DNA of 12,795 nt from CAG-390 sp051867815. Lineage in GTDB: Bacteria > Bacillota > Clostridia > Oscillospirales > CAG-272. Under the pieces are notes generated by a model that did no database searches, was not told where the DNA came from, and saw only the letters and a list, made by a program, of their open reading frames with translations. Positions 1 through 5,127 of the stretch are shown here, in pieces; within the stretch, counting starts at the first letter, position 1, and every line of letters starts with the position of its first letter. The DNA lies in NCBI GenBank assembly GCA_051867815.1, contig JBJDZD010000058.1, positions 1 to 12,795 on the forward strand. Direction: 5' to 3'. The translations under genes were made by a program, and so were the position numbers.

Positions 1-14
1 TCCCGTTTCAAATC

Positions 15-665
15 TTAATTTACAAAACCGAATTTATCAAGGGGCGTAAGGCGACAGATGACCTTGCCGAGAACGCGGCGGCAGTCAACGAATCCAATCG
101 TGTCGGCACGGCTGTCCTGGGAGTTGCCTCTGTTGTCACCCATAACGAACAGGCAACCTTCGGGGACCTGCACGGGTTCGCCGGTGTAGTTATAATATCC
201 GACGCCTTTATCGTAATTTGCATATGCCTCGTCAATAACGCGCGGATTCTCTTTATTTTCGTCGTATATCGTTACAGTGAGAGTACCCGAGGAATTTTTG
301 ACAATGCCGATCCACTCACCTTCAGTGGCAATGACACGCTTGACTATAGGCTCGTTCAGGTCTCCGGGATTGTCACCCGTCTGGTGAAAAACTATGATAT
401 CGCCCCGCTTTGGGGTATAAAACAGATCGCTGACGATCAGCATCTCGCCGTCGTGAAGAGTGTTGAGCATGGATGGACCGTCAACTCTGCAAAGTCTGGT
501 AGCAACGCTGAACAGCATCAGCACGGCGCAAGCAGAGATGATGAACAGCTCAAAATAGTCGAAAAATTCACTTAAAAACGTGGCTTTCTTTTTCGGCTTT
601 TGTTCTGCCGGGTTCTCCTCATTTTGCGGTTCTGTCGCAATATCGTTAAGGTTCTGTTCGTTCAT
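15..665 (-). CDS. lepB: Signal peptidase I
   Basis: Type I signal peptidase, a membrane-anchored serine/lysine protease that cleaves signal peptides from secreted proteins on the outer face of the cytoplasmic membrane. The 216-residue protein has a charged N-terminal tail, one membrane segment at about residues 37-57, then the family boxes in order: GPSM with the catalytic Ser65, VKR with the catalytic Lys109, and GDNRGNSQDSR at 176-186. A single N-terminal anchor and this length fit Gram-positive SipS-type enzymes. The start is the ATG at 663-665, because AGGAGA lies just upstream. A longer reading from 728 adds 21 residues that overlap the end of apgM and have no good ribosome binding site. 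It begins 10 nt after apgM in the same direction, so the two are probably co-transcribed. The family call is near certain. The paralogue identity is not resolvable. Confidence 0.96.
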   Translation of the reverse strand: MNEQNLNDIATEPQNEENPAEQKPKKKATFLSEFFDYFELFIISACAVLMLFSVATRLCRVDGPSMLNTLHDGEMLIVSDLFYTPKRGDIIVFHQTGDNPGDLNEPIVKRVIATEGEWIGIVKNSSGTLTVTIYDENKENPRVIDEAYANYDKGVGYYNYTGEPVQVPEGCLFVMGDNRGNSQDSRADTIGFVDCRRVLGKVICRLTPLDKFGFVN

Positions 666-675
666 GGAAATTCTC

Positions 676-1890
676 CTATTTGTTACAGATATCAAGGAAA
701 TACTGCATGAGCTGCCAGCCGTTCGCAATATAATGTCCTTTTTGACAATTTTGTTCGGTAAAGCTTTCGATGCCTTCGCTTATATTCTTTGATGAATAAA
801 TGATATATGGCACGGGTTCTCTCGTGTGAGTACGAACTCTGACCGGCGTGGGATGGTCGGGCAAGATCATTATGCCGAAATCCTCGCCGCAGGATCGCAA
901 ATAGTCAAGAATGGGAGCGAGAGCCTTTGTGTCTATCAGCTCGATGGACTTTGTTTTTAGGTCTGCCTGTCCGGCATGTCCGTGCTCATCGGGACCTTCA
1001 AAGTGAAGGTAGACCAAATCGCTGCCGTTTTTGAAGGCGTTGATTGCCGCCTCGGCTTTGCCCTGATAATTGGTGTTGACAGTGCCGGTAGCACCTTCAA
1101 CGTCAACAGATTCCATATCAGCACAGATTCCGATGCCTTTGATTAAGTCAACAGCCGAAATGACCGTAGCCTTCAGGCCGAATTTATCGGCAAAGGAGGG
1201 AAGAGTTAAAGGTTTTCCGGGACTCCAGAGCCAAAGAGAATTGGCAGGAAGCTTTCCACGCTTCTTGCGCTCAATGTTCAGAGGGTGATCTTCGAGTATA
1301 TCGCAGGTTGCCTTCATAAAGTCAAGATAATCCTTACCGGTAACCGCATCCGGAAGATAATCTCCGATCCGTTTGCCGATAATATCGTGCGGACGCGCAA
1401 ATTGATATTTATCGTCAGCACCGTTCCAGATAAGGCAATGACGGTACGCGACACCTACATAGAGCCGGCGGCGGTCATCGGCAAGCTCGCGATTAACAGC
1501 ATCAATAAGAACAGCGGATTCTTCCGTGGTGATCTCGTCTGCAGCGTTATCGAGCATGATGCGGTCTTCGTATTTTTCCGCTTTGGAAAGCGAAACCGTG
1601 TTCGCACGAATGGCAACGTCATCGCCCTCAAGCTTCAAGCCCATGCTGACGGCTTCAAGGGGGGAACGTCCCTTTGAATATACCTTGGGGTCAAATGAGA
1701 GTATTGCCATATTTGCCGTGTCGGATTCCGGCACCATTCCCTCCGGAACGTTTTGAACCAATCCGTAGTACGAGCCGAGAGCCAATGAATCCATATTCGG
1801 CTTATTTGCCGCCTCCATGGGAGTCCGGTCATTTAATGATTCGATGCGCTCGTCGGCCATTCCGTCGGGTATTAATACGAGGTATTTCAT
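676..1890 (-). CDS. apgM: Archaeal-type cofactor-independent phosphoglycerate mutase (ApgM family)
   Basis: Alkaline-phosphatase superfamily enzyme expected to interconvert 3- and 2-phosphoglycerate in glycolysis. The 404-residue protein starts MKYLVLIPDG, with metal-binding Asp9, and has a PESDTAN motif at 54-60 holding the likely phosphate-accepting Ser56. C-terminal metal ligands are visible in ILPDHPT (342-348) and in THTREPVP around His355. The length suits the compact ApgM family rather than the longer GpmI type. Bacterial members of this family have also been annotated as a proposed homoserine kinase, so the mutase call is by family, not proof. The start at 1888-1890 is set by AAGGAT upstream. 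An extension to 1953 would run through the promoter. lepB follows after 10 nt. Confidence 0.9.
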   Translation of the reverse strand: MKYLVLIPDGMADERIESLNDRTPMEAANKPNMDSLALGSYYGLVQNVPEGMVPESDTANMAILSFDPKVYSKGRSPLEAVSMGLKLEGDDVAIRANTVSLSKAEKYEDRIMLDNAADEITTEESAVLIDAVNRELADDRRRLYVGVAYRHCLIWNGADDKYQFARPHDIIGKRIGDYLPDAVTGKDYLDFMKATCDILEDHPLNIERKKRGKLPANSLWLWSPGKPLTLPSFADKFGLKATVISAVDLIKGIGICADMESVDVEGATGTVNTNYQGKAEAAINAFKNGSDLVYLHFEGPDEHGHAGQADLKTKSIELIDTKALAPILDYLRSCGEDFGIMILPDHPTPVRVRTHTREPVPYIIYSSKNISEGIESFTEQNCQKGHYIANGWQLMQYFLDICNK

Positions 1891-1921
1891 GTTTTTTATC
1901 CTTAAGAAAAATATTCGTATT

Positions 1922-1950
1922 ATTATATCACATTTTCGGCGATTTTTCAA
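1922..1950 (-). promoter_or_regulatory. SigA-like promoter for apgM-lepB
   Basis: On the minus strand, TTGAAA (1945-1950) is followed by a 17-nt spacer and TATAAT (1922-1927), with TG one base before the -10 box (extended -10). It lies 32 nt upstream of the apgM start. This is motif-based only. Confidence 0.72.
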
Positions 1951-1989
1951 CAAGAAAAACTATGTTTTCATATATTTATTAAAAAAGTC

Positions 1990-2018
1990 TTGAATTTCAG
2001 CGTCAAATATGGTATTAT
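1990..2018 (+). promoter_or_regulatory. Putative promoter for the two-membrane-segment protein
   Basis: TTGAAT (1990-1995) is followed by 17 nt and TATTAT (2013-2018), leaving a leader of only about 14 nt before ATG 2039. A TATAAT at 2016-2021 overlaps, but its spacer of 20 nt is too long. The ribosome binding site AAAGGAGG lies at about 2027-2034. Confidence 0.5.
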
Positions 2019-2038
2019 AATAAAAAAAGGAGGCAGAA

Positions 2039-2845
2039 ATGAACAGCAGAAACCCCGGGCAAAACGCCTCAAACAAAGTTAAAAGATACAAAAGGACCGA
2101 CTCAAAGAAAATAATGATCTTAATGGTCACCGTAATTGCCGCAGTTACGATTATTTGCGTGGGCGCTGTCGCACTTGTCTCAAAGCTCAACGAGCCGACG
2201 GAAAACCGCGATCCTACGTATACATTCTATGAAGCCGATTACGATTATAACATACTTGAAGACGAGAATTATCTTGCACTCGACAGAACTGTCAAATTCG
2301 AAGACCCGGACACGAGGATCACCGTCTCGCTTGATAACGGAGATATTTCCGAAGTCCCCACAAATCAGCACAAGCCCGTGGCTGTACTGATGGATTTTAT
2401 AGACTATGCAATCAACGGCAAAACCGAGGAACTTAACTCATTGTTCAGCGACGAGTATATAGAAGCCGAAGGTGAGCTGAAGATGGACTTTACCATGCAA
2501 CAGCTGTATAATATTAAAATCACATATGTTGAAACGCTCAGTCAAGATATAGATGGTGAAACGTATGTAAGCTATGACTATTGGCTCGAATACATGATCC
2601 GGCAGAACAACGGTACCTTCCGGCACGACATGGGAAGCGATTGCATACGAAAGGAGTACGTTCGCGTAACCGAAAGGGAAGGAGAGATGAAAATTGACGT
2701 TCTTGCTCCCTACAAGACCGCAAGCGCTCCGCAAAGCACTATCGGCGTCGATGAAATACTGTCCATTGCGGCAATAGCAATACTGATTATGAGCATTTTT
2801 GCCGCCATTATCACACTTGCATTAAAGTCATCAAAGAAAAAATAA
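2039..2845 (+). CDS. Unrecognised membrane protein with N- and C-terminal membrane segments
   Basis: I do not recognise a family. The 268-residue protein has a basic, low-complexity N-terminus (about 1-24), a hydrophobic segment at about 25-47, a polar and acidic central domain at about 50-240, a second hydrophobic segment at about 242-262, and a lysine-rich end (KSSKKK). The positive charges at both ends predict an N-in, C-in topology with the central domain outside the cytoplasm. The middle (about 115-165) includes an INGKTEELNSLFSDEY stretch that recalls NTF2-like or lipoprotein-type extracytoplasmic domains, but this is a weak impression. AAAGGAGG stands 5 nt before the ATG. It is a single-gene unit divergent from apgM and convergent with the next gene. 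Real coding is supported by the strong ribosome binding site, promoter and sensible topology. Confidence 0.85.
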   Translation: MNSRNPGQNASNKVKRYKRTDSKKIMILMVTVIAAVTIICVGAVALVSKLNEPTENRDPTYTFYEADYDYNILEDENYLALDRTVKFEDPDTRITVSLDNGDISEVPTNQHKPVAVLMDFIDYAINGKTEELNSLFSDEYIEAEGELKMDFTMQQLYNIKITYVETLSQDIDGETYVSYDYWLEYMIRQNNGTFRHDMGSDCIRKEYVRVTEREGEMKIDVLAPYKTASAPQSTIGVDEILSIAAIAILIMSIFAAIITLALKSSKKK

Positions 2846-2851
2846 GAAATA

Positions 2852-2879
2852 TCCCGAACAAAGGACAAGCCGTTCGGGA
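2852..2879 (-). terminator. Terminator-like hairpin between convergent genes
   Basis: An 8-bp perfect stem (TCCCGAAC with GTTCGGGA) closes a 12-nt loop. On the minus strand it is followed by a T-rich run (ATTTCTTATTTTTTC), so it suits the flavodoxin-like gene. On the plus strand no T-run follows, so termination of the 2039-2845 gene there is less clear. Confidence 0.6.
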
Positions 2880-2899
2880 CATTGTGAATAAATTGTGAA

Positions 2900-3325
2900 T
2901 TAATTCATGTAAGCAAAAGCTTTGTCAAGCCACGCATCAAGTGCCGATTTTTCATCAGCGCTGAGATTTCCGAGGAAAGGCAGACCGCCCTTTATGTAAT
3001 GAATCTCCGGGAAAACGTTCGTTCCGGCGGCAGTAAGCATATCCTTAACTGCGTTTGCGCCTTTTTCGTTGCCGTCGACGATAAGAGCAACGTATGCGGC
3101 CTTGGTCTTATCAAGCTGCTGGCAGAAAAGCCTGAGCTTGTTTTCGGGTTCATCCTTGACGGTAATACCGAGGAAAACGAATCTTTCCTTGTCGCAGGGA
3201 TAAGCAGGCGGAATTACGTCAACTGAATTATTCGTAGTCAATTCGAATTTCTGCTTAACGATGTCACCGATGGTTACGAATTTCTTTTTGCCGGAAGCAT
3301 AAAGATAACGCATTTTGATTGCCAT
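2900..3325 (-). CDS. Flavodoxin-like small protein with degenerate phosphate loop
   Basis: A 141-residue soluble protein whose alternation of strands and helices resembles the flavodoxin fold: strand 1 at RYLYAS (6-11), a middle strand KERFVFLGITV (about 46-56), then KAAYVALIVDGNEKG and a C-terminal helix. True flavodoxins bind FMN phosphate with a T/S-x-T-G-N-T loop after strand 1. Here that place reads ASGKKKF, with no TGNT, so FMN binding is doubtful. A cofactor-free structural role or altered ligand is possible. A weak GAGGT site precedes ATG 3325. A start at MRYLYAS, four codons in, is also possible. It is a single-gene unit with its own promoter. The fold call is an inference and the function is unknown. 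Confidence 0.7.
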   Translation of the reverse strand: MAIKMRYLYASGKKKFVTIGDIVKQKFELTTNNSVDVIPPAYPCDKERFVFLGITVKDEPENKLRLFCQQLDKTKAAYVALIVDGNEKGANAVKDMLTAAGTNVFPEIHYIKGGLPFLGNLSADEKSALDAWLDKAFAYMN

Positions 3326-3352
3326 GATTTGAAGTACCTCACAAAAATTGAT

Positions 3353-3376
3353 CGCGATACGTCATGCGACATCGCG
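3353..3376 (-). promoter_or_regulatory. Leader hairpin of the flavodoxin-like gene
   Basis: Inverted repeat CGCGAT (3353-3358) with ATCGCG (3371-3376), with an inner GTC/GAC pairing. It starts a few bases downstream of the predicted transcription start and lies ahead of the ribosome binding site. It could stabilise the mRNA 5' end or be an operator. The stem is short, so confidence is low. Confidence 0.4.
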
Positions 3377-3389
3377 TATATCTATATTA

Positions 3390-3418
3390 ATTATAACATT
3401 AAATATTCTAAAAGTCAA
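3390..3418 (-). promoter_or_regulatory. SigA-like promoter for the flavodoxin-like gene
   Basis: On the minus strand, TTGACT (3413-3418) is followed by a 17-nt spacer and TATAAT (3390-3395), with TG one base before the -10. The predicted leader is about 55-60 nt. Confidence 0.75.
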
Positions 3419-3522
3419 AATATTTTTGTAAAAAAATAAATTTTGTATAAGTGTACAGTTTTAATAAGAAATTTTGTACAAATCAAACAAAAACCGATCT
3501 TTCAATTATTGATTAAACGACC

Positions 3523-3558
3523 GCAAAGTGTTGTTTTAATTGAATATTAACACTTTGC
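3523..3558. repeat. Perfect 10-bp inverted repeat upstream of smpB
   Basis: GCAAAGTGTT (3523-3532) pairs with AACACTTTGC (3549-3558) across a 16-nt AT-rich loop. No T-run follows on either strand, and both flanking genes read away from it, so a terminator role is unlikely unless a small RNA is transcribed here. Confidence 0.7.
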
Positions 3559-3571
3559 CTATTCTCCATTA

Positions 3572-3595
3572 TTCGCAAAACTTTGATTTTGCGAA
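3572..3595. repeat. Perfect 9-bp inverted repeat upstream of smpB
   Basis: TTCGCAAAA (3572-3580) pairs with TTTTGCGAA (3587-3595) across a 6-nt loop. It sits 13 nt after the preceding inverted repeat and shares the GCAAA core with it. No function can be assigned. Confidence 0.65.
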
Positions 3596-3693
3596 ATAAG
3601 ATATGAATTTTAATTTAATCCGTCATCCTTCGCTTCTCTTGCACCGATTTTGCAATTTTGTTGCATCCGAACGCAAAATAGCTTCTTTTTCTC

Positions 3694-3722
3694 TTGATTT
3701 TTCTTATCAAATGTTGTATAAT
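3694..3722 (+). promoter_or_regulatory. SigA-like promoter for smpB(-ssrA)
   Basis: TTGATT (3694-3699), a 17-nt spacer and a perfect TATAAT (3717-3722). The leader to ATG 3755 is about 26 nt and carries AAAGGAGGTG (3738-3747), an unusually complete match to the 16S anti-Shine-Dalgarno sequence. Confidence 0.8.
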
Positions 3723-3754
3723 ATTAAATGCGTTGCGAAAGGAGGTGCTGATTC

Positions 3755-4225
3755 ATGGCAAAAGCTCGCGGAACAAAGCAAATTGCGTCAAACCGTAAAG
3801 CATATCACGATTACTTCGTTGACGATAAATATGAAGCCGGCATTTCTCTCGTAGGCACCGAAGTCAAAAGTCTGCGTGCGGGACAGGTCAATCTCAAGGA
3901 TTCCTTTTGCTCAATAAAAAACGGCGAAATATTCGCCAACGGCATTCATATCAGCCCCTACGAGCAAGGTAACATCTACAACCGCGACCCTCGCCGTGTC
4001 CGCAAGCTCCTGATGCACAAGCGCGAGATTTTGAAGCTGTTTTCGCTCGTTTCACAAAAAGGCTATACACTCGTTCCTCTTTCGCTTTATTTTAAGGATT
4101 CCAAGGTAAAAGTCGAGATAGGGCTTTGTCGAGGCAAAAAGCTCTACGACAAGAGAGATGCGGAAGCCGAAAAGCAAGCGACGCGCGACAGCGAAAGAGT
4201 ACGCAAAATCAACTACGACTATTAA
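3755..4225 (+). CDS. smpB: SsrA-binding protein SmpB
   Basis: SmpB binds the tRNA-like domain of tmRNA and delivers it to stalled ribosomes in trans-translation. The 156-residue protein has the family pattern: an early NRKAYHDYF stretch (about 12-20), the LVGTEVKSLRAGQVNLKDSF core of the OB-fold, an HISPYEQGNIYNRDP region, a VKVEIGLCRGKKLYDKR segment, and a basic C-terminal tail (about 130-156) that in known SmpB enters the empty mRNA channel as a helix. Length is typical. The start is fixed by AAAGGAGGTG 7 nt upstream. Its RNA partner ssrA begins 32 nt after the stop with no evident promoter between, so shared transcription is likely. Confidence 0.98.
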   Translation: MAKARGTKQIASNRKAYHDYFVDDKYEAGISLVGTEVKSLRAGQVNLKDSFCSIKNGEIFANGIHISPYEQGNIYNRDPRRVRKLLMHKREILKLFSLVSQKGYTLVPLSLYFKDSKVKVEIGLCRGKKLYDKRDAEAEKQATRDSERVRKINYDY

Positions 4226-4257
4226 AGCAATTTCCTCCTCCCTGCTTTCATTCACAT

Positions 4258-4626
4258 GGGGGCGTAATGGTTTCGACGGGGATCTTGATGTACGGCAAGC
4301 GAGTAGAGCTGAGTAACTCTTAAAAGGCTCAACTTAAACATTAAACGCTAACGATAACGTAGCACTTGCTGCCTAAACGGCAGTGACGCGGATCTGAGGA
4401 TCCGCCCGCTCCTCTCGGGAGTATCGCGACCCGAGATGCGAGCGTCATGCAGCGATGAACGTGAATCGCCCTTTAGCCTTTGAAGTGATCACGCATAAAA
4501 AGGATACTTGACTGCGCAGAGTGTCGGCTCTCGGCGCACGATGGGAATGCAAATAGCCGAATACACTCGTAGAAAACCGTAAGGATGGGTTTTCGGACAG
4601 GGGTTCGATTCCCCTCGCCTCCACCA
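4258..4626 (+). ncRNA. ssrA: Transfer-messenger RNA (tmRNA)
   Basis: tmRNA acts as both tRNA and mRNA to free stalled ribosomes and tag the unfinished protein for degradation. The 5' end GGGGGCG pairs with CGCCTCC at 4616-4622, with one G-U pair, forming the 7-bp acceptor stem, and the 3' end carries an encoded ACCA (4623-4626). The T arm, AGGGG-TTCGATT-CCCCT, lies just before it. The conserved start GGGGGCGTAATGGTTTCGAC is present. Between the two halves are the tag reading frame and GC-rich pairings consistent with the usual pseudoknots. The 369-nt length is normal for a one-piece tmRNA. It lies directly after smpB and before a strong terminator. Confidence 0.98.
4347..4376 (+). other. tmRNA proteolysis-tag reading frame
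   Basis: From resume codon GCT (4347-4349) the frame reads ANDNVALAA and stops at TAA (4374-4376). It starts AND and ends ALAA like the E. coli tag ANDENYALAA, but is one residue shorter. The ALAA end is what ClpXP-type proteases recognise in known systems. Confidence 0.93.
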
Positions 4627-4629
4627 AAT

Positions 4630-4676
4630 AAAACGCAGAAAAGGAAACAATTATTTGTTCCGGTTCTGCGTTTTTT
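4630..4676 (+). terminator. Rho-independent terminator of ssrA
   Basis: AACGCAGAA (4632-4640) pairs with TTCTGCGTT (4664-4672). The interior extends the stem with GGAAACAA against TTGTTCC, with one bulged A. A run of T (4671-4676) follows at once. Confidence 0.9.
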
Positions 4677-4756
4677 ATTGCTTATAATGAACTTTTTGAA
4701 CTTTCGATATGTATAATACGCTTAAAAAGTATTGAAAAAGTTAAAAAAATATGCTA

Positions 4757-4870
4757 TATGAGGCAGATTACTACCTAAAGGCAGCTCATACTCAAATTTG
4801 AATTGAACCGCCGTATGCCGAACGGCACATACGGTGGTGTAAGAGGTGGATCGATTTCTACCTACTCGAT
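4757..4870 (+). mobile_element. Group II intron 3'-end remnant (domains V and VI)
   Basis: 4807-4838 folds as a group II domain V: a 10-bp lower helix, a 2-nt bulge (A4827, C4828), a 3-bp upper helix and a GAAC loop. The catalytic-triad place reads C-G-C (4809-4811), with the middle G paired to U as the family requires. 4839-4870 folds as domain VI: AGGTGGA with TCTACCT, then a bulged A4864 in the branch-point position, 7 nt from the expected 3' end at CTCGAT. A short TATGAG/CTCATA pairing (4757-4762, 4785-4790) just upstream may be the base of domain IV. Domains I-III and the reverse transcriptase are absent, because the ssrA terminator ends only about 80 nt upstream. The remnant therefore cannot splice or move by itself. 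The left boundary is uncertain. Confidence 0.75.
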
Positions 4871-4892
4871 TTATTCACAATACCACTTTCAC

Positions 4893-4927
4893 ACAGCAGA
4901 GGCTTATTGGCCTTTGCTGTTTTTTTG
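4893..4927 (+). terminator. Second strong rho-independent terminator
   Basis: ACAGCAGAGGC (4893-4903) pairs with GCCTTTGCTGT (4910-4920), 11 bp with one G-U, around a 6-nt loop, followed by a T-run (4921-4926). It lies 22 nt after the intron end. No gene is seen between the ssrA terminator and this one, so it may be a backup for ssrA or a leftover of a lost gene. Confidence 0.85.
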
Positions 4928-4931
4928 CTGC

Positions 4932-4988
4932 TGTGGAAAAACCTGTGGATTGTGGAAAACTCGCGTTTAGCCGCGTCGTTGTGGATAT
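4932..4988 (-). promoter_or_regulatory. Cluster of DnaA-box-like 9-mers
   Basis: Four copies in the same orientation, read on the minus strand: TTTTCCACA (4932-4940), CAATCCACA (4944-4952), TTTTCCACA (4951-4959) and ATATCCACA (4980-4988). The two TTTTCCACA copies fit the relaxed consensus TTWTNCACA exactly. ATATCCACA differs from TTATCCACA at one base and CAATCCACA is weaker. An AT-rich stretch with a 10-nt tandem repeat (TATTCATTT at 4996 and 5006) follows. Replication-initiator binding is an inference. No dnaA gene is visible. Confidence 0.5.
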
Positions 4989-5017
4989 GTATAAATATTC
5001 ATTTGTATTCATTTAGG

Positions 5018-5043
5018 TGCAAGTCATCTTAAAACTTCTTGCA
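5018..5043. repeat. Inverted repeat upstream of the permease promoter
   Basis: TGCAAG (5018-5023) and CTTGCA (5038-5043) form a 6-bp inverted repeat about 28 nt upstream of the -35 box at 5071. It could be an operator for the permease-pro operon, but it is short. Confidence 0.35.
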
Positions 5044-5070
5044 AAATTCAAAAATAATCGAAATTTTGTA

Positions 5071-5099
5071 TTGATTTACGCTTATATTTGTGGTAAAAT
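5071..5099 (+). promoter_or_regulatory. SigA-like promoter for the permease-proBAC operon
   Basis: TTGATT (5071-5076), a 17-nt spacer and TAAAAT (5094-5099), with TG one base before the -10. The leader to ATG 5128 is only about 22 nt, which leaves no room for a T-box or riboswitch. Confidence 0.75.
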
Positions 5100-5127
5100 A
5101 ATACTATCTATTTTATAAGGGAAAAAC

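Larger units (their letters stand above)
3419..3693. other. AT-rich divergent intergenic core, no gene seen
   Basis: About 275 nt between the two divergent promoters, with no credible coding sequence. It holds two TGTACA palindromes (3452-3457 and 3475-3480), a direct repeat AAATTTTGTA (3438 and 3469), and the inverted repeats listed separately. A reading frame from 3603 runs into smpB in another frame and lacks a ribosome binding site, so it is not called. Confidence 0.6.

Noticed and set aside
666..728. N-terminal extension of signal peptidase (21 residues)
   Set aside because: It overlaps the apgM end, and the ATG at 663-665 has a good AGGAGA site. The extension also lacks family similarity.
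3603..3854. Plus-strand reading frame of 83 codons upstream of smpB
   Set aside because: It has no ribosome binding site, runs over the smpB promoter, and overlaps 100 nt of smpB in another frame.
4445..4627. Minus-strand reading frame of 60 codons beginning MVEARGIEPLS
   Set aside because: It lies wholly antisense within the tmRNA gene. Sequences of this kind are a well-known false annotation from RNA genes.
4682..4762. Additional promoter (TTGAAA with TATATG) ahead of the intron remnant
   Set aside because: A 17-nt spaced pair exists in this very AT-rich stretch, but there is no gene downstream before the terminator at 4893. It is likely chance.
4752..5033. Possible protein reading across the intron remnant (EADYYLKAAH, then IEPPYAERHIRWC after a stop)
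   Set aside because: The frame is broken by a stop and simply translates domains V and VI. Similar spurious proteins arise wherever such introns are translated.
5100..5127. T-box or other riboswitch ahead of the proline operon
   Set aside because: The predicted leader is only about 22 nt, too short for any known T-box, and no specifier or antiterminator is seen.
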